In this document: positions 16,651 to 22,482 of the stretch, in pieces
How positions within the stretch are numbered: the stretch's first letter is position 1
Layout of the letters: every line of letters starts with the position of its first letter
DNA from: Bacteroidota bacterium
GTDB lineage: Bacteria; Bacteroidota; Bacteroidia; Bacteroidales; VadinHA17
DNA length: 22,482 bases
Assembly (NCBI GenBank): GCA_023430725.1
Contig: JAEYZD010000164.1
Location: forward strand, 1-22,482
Direction of reading: 5' to 3'
The notes under the pieces: model-generated
What the model was told of the DNA's origin: nothing
What the model saw: only the letters and a program-made list of their open reading frames with translations
The model's database searches: none
Translations under genes and position numbers: made by a program

Positions 16651-17982
16651 CATCCTGTCAACCGGCAGGCCGTACTCCTCTTCCATCTTAATACCGTTGG
16701 CCTCAAGCTCATCCAGGATGGGATTGTAGATTTCCGGAAGAATCGGCCTGTAAACACCGTGCAGCAATATTTTCCCTGTGAGGATCATCTTCACAGCCAT
16801 AGCTGCAGGCAGTGCCACGGTGCGGGCAATTGAGGTGTTCGTTGCCGGTGTCCCGAAGTCGAGCATCCTTGAGCTGATCACTTCGCTCTTGCCGTCATGA
16901 TACGTTGCAAGGAAGAGATGCTGCATGACTATCATGTCACGTTCATTGTCATTCAGCCACATCTTTTTGATCATCAGGTCAGAGGTGATCTCATAGGGCG
17001 ATGTCACTTTGTATCCCATGTCGGTGTCGCTGAACAGCCCCAGCCACTCCAGTGATTCCAGCGCCCTGTCGGAGGGATTAAGCCCCGGCTTCTCCTTAAG
17101 TTCCTTCCTGAGATCCTTGCCGGGCACTCCGGCTTTCTCAGCAACGAACTGTTTGAACGTCACTCCTGTATAATCCTTGTCGCCGTCGTCAATCAGCCCG
17201 ATAGCCTTCATCAGGTCAAGCGTCTCGCACCATCCCTTGAAGCGGAATGTACCGCGGTACATGGTCCGGATGCCTTTCAGTCCGTATATGTCGACATAGC
17301 TTACCGAGTCACGGTTCGGATAAACTTCCAGTTCACCAACGCCGGGGAAGGGGTGAGAGAAGCGGGCCTTGAAGAGGTTAATCGGTTCAATATTGACAAT
17401 CTCACCGTGCTTCAGGTATGTTGCGCCGTTACGGCTGGCAAGAACAACTCCCTTGGGACTCCATGAGAATTTGTATCCCAGCGGGTTGTTCGCATCTTCA
17501 GGCGCCGGAAGGGCTCCGCAGAGCGAATAGAACTCCTCGATTTTGCCGCCTCTTAGTCTTACGTTGTCAATAATGCGCATGGCCGACATATGGTCGATGC
17601 CCGGATCGAGCCCTGCCTCATTGAGGAAGATCACGCCTGCCTTCACGGCATCGTCATGCAGCGCCTGCATGGCGGGTGAAACATATGAGGTTGTAACGAG
17701 GGGCTTCCTGAACTTCAGGCAAAACTTAGCCACGTCAACATGATACCTGTATGGAAGGAGACTGACTGTCAGATCACTGTCCCTGACCATGAGAGAGAGG
17801 GCATCCATGTCCTCTGTCACCCAGGCAACAGCCTTGCCGTTCTTATGACCGCCAAGCAACTTATCAGCCTTCTCTACTGTCCTTGTGGCAATTATTACCT
17901 CGAATCCTTCATCAAGCAGGTACTCAACCATCGGTTTTGACACGAGGCCGGCACCGAGAATAAGAACTTTCTTCATATGCAT
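16642..17982 (-). CDS. Saccharopine reductase (Lys9-like saccharopine dehydrogenase, glutamate-forming)
   Basis: A 446-residue protein with a Rossmann start (MKKVLILGAGLVSKPMVEYL). TSYVSPAMQALHDDAVKAG, NEAGLDPGIDH, CGALPAPEDANNPLGYKFSW and NERDMIVMQH closely follow the pattern of yeast Lys9 as I remember it, including its length. The family interconverts saccharopine with glutamate and aminoadipate semialdehyde. In a bacterium that probably makes lysine by the diaminopimelate route, a part in lysine breakdown is more likely; no lysine-ketoglutarate reductase partner is in the window. Carboxynorspermidine synthases are related but shorter. Start is ATG 17982 or 17976 (MHMKK). It is divergent from mutS. 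Confidence 0.85.
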   Translation of the reverse strand: MHMKKVLILGAGLVSKPMVEYLLDEGFEVIIATRTVEKADKLLGGHKNGKAVAWVTEDMDALSLMVRDSDLTVSLLPYRYHVDVAKFCLKFRKPLVTTSYVSPAMQALHDDAVKAGVIFLNEAGLDPGIDHMSAMRIIDNVRLRGGKIEEFYSLCGALPAPEDANNPLGYKFSWSPKGVVLASRNGATYLKHGEIVNIEPINLFKARFSHPFPGVGELEVYPNRDSVSYVDIYGLKGIRTMYRGTFRFKGWCETLDLMKAIGLIDDGDKDYTGVTFKQFVAEKAGVPGKDLRKELKEKPGLNPSDRALESLEWLGLFSDTDMGYKVTSPYEITSDLMIKKMWLNDNERDMIVMQHLFLATYHDGKSEVISSRMLDFGTPATNTSIARTVALPAAMAVKMILTGKILLHGVYRPILPEIYNPILDELEANGIKMEEEYGLPVDRMIK

Positions 17983-18040
17983 TTTCTTTATTGAAATTTA
18001 TTCCAGGAATCGCGCAGGCACACTCATTCTGCCTTCCATA

Positions 18041-18048
18041 CAAATGTA
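18041..18048 (-). promoter_or_regulatory. -7 box (TACATTTG) for the saccharopine reductase gene
   Basis: Read on the minus strand this is a perfect TAnnTTTG, 58 nt before the ATG at 17982. A matching -33 box is not clear. Confidence 0.4.
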
Positions 18049-18105
18049 AATAAACTCTTCCGGACTATTTATGATAAAAGTTATACTTAAGTTGCGGGAG
18101 ATTTT

Positions 18106-18113
18106 TAATTTTG
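18106..18113 (+). promoter_or_regulatory. -7 box (TAATTTTG) for mutS
   Basis: A perfect TAnnTTTG lies 34 nt before the mutS ATG in the divergent intergenic region. The -33 region has no clear TTTG. Confidence 0.4.
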
Positions 18114-18147
18114 TTTCACGCTGTTGCGCGAGGGTAAAAAACCGTAA

Positions 18148-20757
18148 ATGTCTCAGATACATAAATATGTAGAAACACCGCTGATGAAGCAGTACTATGC
18201 CGTCAAGGCCAAGCACCCTGACGCAATACTTCTCTTCAGGGTGGGCGACTTCTACGAGACCTTCGGAGAGGATGCCATCCGGGCAGCCGAGATCCTGGGA
18301 ATAACACTGACAAAGCGTGCCAACGGCTCCGCCAGCTCGGTGGAACTGGCGGGATTTCCATACCATGCACTTGACACCTACCTGCCGCGGCTTGTAAGGG
18401 CTGGCCAGCGGGTGGCCATATGTGAGCAACTCGAGGATCCGAAACTGACCAAGAAAATCGTCAAGCGGGGTATCACCGAACTGATAACCCCTGGCGTCTC
18501 TTTCAGCGAGAATGTCCTGAACCACAAGGAGAACAACTTCCTGTCTGCGGTTCACATAGAAAAGCAGGCCGTGGGGGTGGCGCTACTGGATGTCTCCACC
18601 GGCGAGTTCTTTGTGACCGAGGGAGATACCCCACATGTGGAACAGATACTGAGCAACTTCCAGCCCAAGGAGGTGCTCTTCGAAAAGAAAAAGACCGATC
18701 TCTTCCGCGAGAGGTTCGGAAGCAGGTTCTATACATACAGGCTTGACGACTGGATCTTCACTCCAGAGACGGCCAATGAGAGGCTGTTGAAGCAGTTCAG
18801 TACAACATCGCTGAAGGGATTCGGGATACAGGGAATGACCAACGGCATCATCGCCGCAGGCGCAATCCTCTGGTACCTTGACATGACCCGGCACGAGAAC
18901 CTCGGGCATATCAACCGGATCTCGCGGATAGAAGAGGAGAAGTATGTGTGGCTTGACCGGTTCACCGTCCGCAACCTGGAGCTGTTTCATTCGCCATACG
19001 AAGGGGCAAAAACCCTGACGGATATTCTTGACCGGACACTCTCTCCAATGGGGGGGCGCATGATGCGAAGATGGATCTCTCTTCCGCTGAAGGATACCGC
19101 AGTGCTGAACACCAGGCTTGACATCGTGGAATATCTTATCTCTCAGCCGGAGGTGAAGGAGGAGATGGAGGGTCTCATCAGGGAGGTGGGCGACCTGGAG
19201 CGACTTCTGAGCAAGGTGGCGGTGGCAAGGGTCACCCCGCGCGAGGTGGCACAGATCCGCCGTGCACTGAAAGCCATTGAGGAGCTGAAGAGACTGTGCG
19301 CTGCCACAGACTGCCCGCCACTGGTCTCGATGGCATCGGGATTCGATCCTTGCCCCGAACTGGCTGAGATAATCGGCCGGACACTTGCGCCCGATCCTCC
19401 GTCAGCCGTAAACAAGGGCCATGTAATCGCCGAAGGCATATCGCAGGAACTCGATGACCTTCGGAAAATTTATTATGGCGGGAAGGATTACCTTAACGAC
19501 CTGCAGCAGAGGGAGGGTATTCGCACCGGAATCAACTCACTGAAGATCAGTTATAACAATGTCTTCGGCTACTATATTGAGGTGCGTAATGCACATAAAG
19601 ACAAGGTGCCGCCCGACTGGATACGCAAGCAGACGCTGGTGAACGCCGAGAGGTATATCACCGAAGAGCTCAAGGAGTACGAGGAGAAGATCCTCGGGGC
19701 AGGGGAGAAGATACTGGCGCTGGAGACGTCGCTCTTCAATGACCTCGTGATGTCAGTCACACCCTATATCAGCCTCATGCAGGCCGATGCTGCGGCGGTG
19801 GGGCGGCTCGACTGCCTCATATCTTTTGCCGTCGTCTCGGGCGAGTACGGCTATACCCGCCCGGTGCTTGATGACAGCCTCGTGCTGGATATAAAGGAGG
19901 GCCGTCACCCGGTGATTGAGCGGCAACTGCCTCCGGATGATCCATACGTTCCCAATGACGTCTGGCTCGACAACGGCGAGCAGCAGGTGATAATTCTGAC
20001 CGGTCCGAATATGTCAGGTAAGTCGGCGCTGCTGCGGCAGACGGCACTGATTGTTATTATGGCGCAGGCAGGATGTTTCGTTCCCGCCAGGGAGGCAAGG
20101 ATAGGTATCATAGACAAGATCTTTACGAGAGTGGGTGCGTCGGATAACCTCTCTCTGGGCGAATCGACATTCATGGTAGAGATGAATGAGGCTGCCAGCA
20201 TCCTTAACAATCTGTCCGACAGGAGCCTGGTGCTGCTGGACGAGATAGGCAGGGGCACAAGCACCTATGACGGTATCTCCATTGCCTGGGCCATGGTGGA
20301 GTATATCCATGAGAGCCGGCACAAAGCCAAGACGCTCTTCGCCACCCATTACCATGAGCTCAACGAGATGGAGAACACCTTCTCCCGGGTGAAGAACTAC
20401 AATGTCTCTATCAGGGAGCTTGACAACAGGGTGATCTTCCTTCGCAAGCTGAAGAGGGGAGGCAGTGAGCACAGTTTCGGGATACATGTTGCACGTATGG
20501 CAGGGATGCCAAAGAGTGTTGTTGGCAGGGCGGATGAGATACTTAAGATGCTTGAGGAGGGACGCGGCGGCGCGAACCTTGGCAAGCCGGTTGAGGAGAT
20601 TGCCACGCACCGCGAGGGATACCAGCTCAGCTTCTACCAGCTTGATGATCCGGTGCTCAAACAGATCCGTGACGAGCTGATGGGTCTTGATCTGGACAAC
20701 CTGACACCCATGGAGGCGTTGAACAAACTGTACAATATCCGGAAGTTGCTGAAATGA
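18148..20757 (+). CDS. mutS: DNA mismatch repair protein MutS
   Basis: An 869-residue MutS1, the mismatch-recognition ATPase of post-replicative repair. The N-terminal mismatch-reading motif F35-Y-E37 (GDFYETF) is intact, which separates it from MutS2 and other paralogs. The ATPase has Walker A GPNMSGKS (619-626) and Walker B LVLLD698-E699-IGRGTSTYDG. The signature region around SLGESTFMVEMNEAA and the late ATHYHEL are also present. GPNMSGKS has Ser where many MutS have Gly, a variant I recall as usual in this phylum. Length is normal and no frameshift was seen. No mutL is nearby. G/C-ending codons are frequent compared with the efflux genes at the left end. Confidence 0.97.
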   Translation: MSQIHKYVETPLMKQYYAVKAKHPDAILLFRVGDFYETFGEDAIRAAEILGITLTKRANGSASSVELAGFPYHALDTYLPRLVRAGQRVAICEQLEDPKLTKKIVKRGITELITPGVSFSENVLNHKENNFLSAVHIEKQAVGVALLDVSTGEFFVTEGDTPHVEQILSNFQPKEVLFEKKKTDLFRERFGSRFYTYRLDDWIFTPETANERLLKQFSTTSLKGFGIQGMTNGIIAAGAILWYLDMTRHENLGHINRISRIEEEKYVWLDRFTVRNLELFHSPYEGAKTLTDILDRTLSPMGGRMMRRWISLPLKDTAVLNTRLDIVEYLISQPEVKEEMEGLIREVGDLERLLSKVAVARVTPREVAQIRRALKAIEELKRLCAATDCPPLVSMASGFDPCPELAEIIGRTLAPDPPSAVNKGHVIAEGISQELDDLRKIYYGGKDYLNDLQQREGIRTGINSLKISYNNVFGYYIEVRNAHKDKVPPDWIRKQTLVNAERYITEELKEYEEKILGAGEKILALETSLFNDLVMSVTPYISLMQADAAAVGRLDCLISFAVVSGEYGYTRPVLDDSLVLDIKEGRHPVIERQLPPDDPYVPNDVWLDNGEQQVIILTGPNMSGKSALLRQTALIVIMAQAGCFVPAREARIGIIDKIFTRVGASDNLSLGESTFMVEMNEAASILNNLSDRSLVLLDEIGRGTSTYDGISIAWAMVEYIHESRHKAKTLFATHYHELNEMENTFSRVKNYNVSIRELDNRVIFLRKLKRGGSEHSFGIHVARMAGMPKSVVGRADEILKMLEEGRGGANLGKPVEEIATHREGYQLSFYQLDDPVLKQIRDELMGLDLDNLTPMEALNKLYNIRKLLK

Positions 20758-20815
20758 TGCAGACACTGTTTTGTGCCCTGACCGGCATGAGAATCCGGAA
20801 GGTAAAATTTCGTTG

Positions 20816-20845
20816 TTTGTAATTTTGAAAAAAGTATTATTTTTG
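20816..20845 (+). promoter_or_regulatory. Promoter of the tRNA-Gly gene
   Basis: TTTG at 20816-20819 and a perfect -7 box TATTTTTG at 20838-20845 are spaced by 18 nt, ending 11 nt before the tRNA. The box and the following GCAG match the methionine-leader promoter. Confidence 0.6.
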
Positions 20846-20856
20846 CAGTCACAATT

Positions 20857-20929
<73 letters not shown>

Positions 20930-20940
20930 CAGAAAAAATG

Positions 20941-20969
20941 GCACCTCCGAAGAAGGGGTGCTTTTTTTT
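20941..20969 (+). terminator. Rho-independent terminator after tRNA-Gly
   Basis: GCACCTC (20941-20947) pairs with GGGGTGC (20955-20961), seven pairs with one G-U, around a 7-nt loop, followed by eight T. It lies 11 nt after the tRNA. Confidence 0.85.
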
Positions 20970-21004
20970 ATGAGGTGCTCTCGGCGTCAGTACCTGACAA
21001 CAAA

Positions 21005-21107
21005 ATGCGAAGCTCCCTTTGTGGATATTTAACCGGTATATGCGAAACACCCTTTGTATACATTTACCGTTTTATGCGAAACGCCCTCATCGGGCGTCTC
21101 GGTTTTG
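21005..21107. repeat. Degenerate tandem repeat of about 35 bp, three copies
   Basis: ATGCGAA recurs at 21005, 21040 and 21074, spaced 35 and 34 nt. Copies 1 and 2 also share CCCTTTGT and, further on, a TTTA followed by CCG. Copy 3 diverges after ATGCGAAACGCCCT into a hairpin. The unequal spacing speaks against a coding repeat. It lies in the non-coding stretch between the tRNA terminator and the convergent SH3-protein gene. Confidence 0.55.
21077..21107 (+). terminator. Strong hairpin, possible second terminator
   Basis: CGA-A-ACGCCC (21077-21086) pairs with GGGCGT-C-TCG (21092-21101), nine pairs with one A-C mismatch, around a 5-nt loop, followed by GTTTTG. It forms the third copy of the tandem repeat. 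The short T run makes it a weaker terminator than the one at 20941. Confidence 0.45.
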
Positions 21108-21157
21108 ATTCCGGCAAACCTGTTCAGGGTACCGGTATATAATGAATCAGTACACAG

Positions 21158-21769
21158 CTATCTTACCGGGCCCCATTCAACCAGCACACCGTCCCTGAAG
21201 TAAAGATACTTGCTGGAGTAGATCCACTCCTCCTCTACACCGCGGTCGACATACATCTTATTGATCTGTTTGGGTTTGCCCCAGCTGTCACGTGCCATTT
21301 CCGAACTGATCCCTTTCCAGACCTTGTGCTGGTAAAGCCTTTTGGCCAGATCAACTCCGTATTTGTCAATCAGTGCCTGAAACCTTTCGGTAGGAATCTG
21401 CCGCGACTGGACGTCAGGATTAGCATATACCGGAGCGGCTTCCTGCGCTGGCTGAGCTGCATACTCTACATCAGGTTGAGCAACATATTCAACAGCCGTC
21501 TGGGCATTTGTAACCACCGGAAGTGCTGCTGTAAGCCTGTCAGACTTCACATAGCCTTCAATTTCACCCAGTCGGATGAGAGTAAAGGCTGTATCTGCCT
21601 TGACTGCTTCCACAATTGTACCTTCGGGGAGTATCTGGATCACCGAAGTCAGGTCATCCTTATCTGAGAATAGTCTTACTGCGCCTTTAGTTGCCAGCTT
21701 CTGAAGATCCTGTGCCATCAGTGAGAGGCCGGCAAAAAGCACAAAAACAAAAAGTATAGCCTTTTTCAT
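21158..21769 (-). CDS. Exported SH3-like domain protein with C-terminal WxG..GKP domain
   Basis: A 203-residue protein with signal peptide MKKAILFVFVLFAGLSLMAQ. An SH3-like domain follows (about 22-75: GAVRLFSDKDDLTSVIQILP to EGYVKSDRL). A linker carries near-repeats (VEYVAQPD, VEYAAQPA). The C-terminal domain reads ERFQALIDKYG, then VWKGISSEMARDSWGKPKQI and EEEWIYSSKYLYFRDGVLVEW; this resembles a BamE-like small domain often seen in Bacteroidota exported proteins. The start is ATG 21769, preceded by AGGGAA and followed by the signal peptide; an earlier in-frame ATG at 21877 would bury the signal peptide behind 36 unlikely residues. The function is unknown; an envelope role is likely. Confidence 0.8.
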   Translation of the reverse strand: MKKAILFVFVLFAGLSLMAQDLQKLATKGAVRLFSDKDDLTSVIQILPEGTIVEAVKADTAFTLIRLGEIEGYVKSDRLTAALPVVTNAQTAVEYVAQPDVEYAAQPAQEAAPVYANPDVQSRQIPTERFQALIDKYGVDLAKRLYQHKVWKGISSEMARDSWGKPKQINKMYVDRGVEEEWIYSSKYLYFRDGVLVEWGPVR

Positions 21770-21899
21770 TTCCCTGGAATTTAAATCTGTATGCTCAAAA
21801 ACCGTACCACCGTTATTTTTTATATGATCACCGGCCGGATGATGCGGAGCGGAGCAATTAATACTCCCTGTTATCACTCACAGCTCTTTGTGAGGTACA

Positions 21900-22482
21900 C
21901 TATTTTTTTCTTATTATCATCAGGCCGTCCCTGAGGGGTAGAACAATTTTTTCCACACGGTGGTCACTGCGCACCTTTTCGTTGAACATCACAACACCTT
22001 TCGTCTGCGGATCTTTAAGTGCATCCTCGCCTTCAATCTTACCACCCCACAGAACATTGTCGGCAATTATGAATCCGCCTTTGCGCACCTTCTCAAAGAC
22101 GATCTCATAATACTCACAATACTCCCGCTTGTCGCCGTCAATAAAGACAAGGTCGAAGGTGAAATCAAGTGACGGGATGACATCTTGTGCCCTTCCGGTA
22201 TGAAGGGTGACCCTGTCTGCAACACCTGCAAGGGCGAAGTAGTGTGTGCTCATTTCATTGAGCTCGTCATTCATCTCGATAGTATGCAGTTGACCGCCGC
22301 TCTTCAGCCCGCGGGCCAGGCAGATTGCAGAGTACCCTGTGTAAGTACCTATTTCAAGTATCCGCGAGGGATGAATCATATGTGACAGCATCTCCAGGAA
22401 CTTGCCCTGGATGTGGCCCGATACCATATTGGGATTCACCACATAGAGGTGTGTCTGGCGGTAGAGCTCCTCCAGCACCTTG
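21900..22482 (-). CDS. Class I SAM-dependent O-methyltransferase (Methyltransf_3 type), 5' end missing
   Basis: About 194 residues are visible; the frame is open at the right edge, so the first part, probably about 20 residues, lies outside. ELYRQTHLYVVNPNMVSGHI and ILEIGTYTGYSAICLARGL (SAM motif I) lead to FDLVFIDGDKREYCEYYE (metal-binding D region) and IIADNVLWGGKIE, typical of the catechol/caffeoyl-CoA O-methyltransferase family. The GTG at 22478 is probably an internal Val codon (KVLEELYR), not the start. The natural substrate of bacterial members is mostly unknown. Its stop lies 130 nt before the SH3-protein start on the same strand. Confidence 0.88.
   Translation of the reverse strand, partial: KVLEELYRQTHLYVVNPNMVSGHIQGKFLEMLSHMIHPSRILEIGTYTGYSAICLARGLKSGGQLHTIEMNDELNEMSTHYFALAGVADRVTLHTGRAQDVIPSLDFTFDLVFIDGDKREYCEYYEIVFEKVRKGGFIIADNVLWGGKIEGEDALKDPQTKGVVMFNEKVRSDHRVEKIVLPLRDGLMIIRKK

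Noticed and set aside
21770..21877. Upstream start for the SH3-like protein
   Set aside because: It would bury a clear signal peptide 36 residues inside the protein; ATG 21769 has AGGGAA in front of it.
21877..21894. Hairpin CTCACA/TGTGAG as a terminator after the O-methyltransferase
   Set aside because: On the minus strand it is not followed by a U-tract, and the stem has only six pairs.
22476..22478. GTG as the start of the O-methyltransferase
   Set aside because: The family has more residues before ELYRxTH, and the frame stays open to the edge, so this is more likely an internal Val codon.

Overview
The window looks like a chromosomal segment of a member of the Bacteroidota, probably Bacteroidales-like. 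Several upstream regions carry the Bacteroidota -7 box TAnnTTTG, most genes lack a clear Shine-Dalgarno sequence, and two small exported proteins (an HYC_CC_PP-type protein and a His-rich DUF6769-like protein) are of kinds I know only from this phylum. No transposase, integrase, phage gene or CRISPR array was seen.

Left part, minus strand, about 1-9735: a copper/silver-type efflux cluster read right to left. It begins with an HYC_CC_PP-type exported protein, then a periplasmic HMA-domain metal carrier, a very long CusA/CzcA-type RND pump (1290 aa), a TolC-type outer-membrane channel with a Met-rich insertion, and a CusB-type adaptor with a heavy-metal-binding domain at its N terminus and an HMA domain fused at its C terminus. 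A His-rich small exported protein and a second, lipoprotein adaptor that runs off the left edge follow. The pump, channel and first adaptor form one tri-partite envelope efflux machine; the Cys/His/Met-rich small proteins and HMA domains probably bind and pass on the metal.

Middle, plus strand, about 9834-13602: a methionine operon metY-metX-hom with overlapping junctions. It starts at a good Bacteroidota promoter and a roughly 200-nt leader. The leader encodes a 22-residue peptide behind the strongest Shine-Dalgarno sequence I noticed; its last ten residues hold four Met and two Cys. Competing RNA pairings lie just downstream. This unlisted leader peptide, probably a sulfur amino-acid attenuator, is the most interesting object in the window.

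Right part, about 13697-22482: a CPA2 cation:proton antiporter with Usp-like C-terminal domains and a TrmN6-type tRNA methyltransferase (plus strand); a Lys9-like saccharopine reductase (minus) divergent from mutS (plus); a tRNA-Gly(GCC) with its own promoter and terminator; a short degenerate tandem repeat; an exported SH3-like protein (minus); and a class I O-methyltransferase (minus) cut by the right edge.

Family assignments come from motifs and remembered family features, not from searches. RNA pairings and repeats were found by eye.
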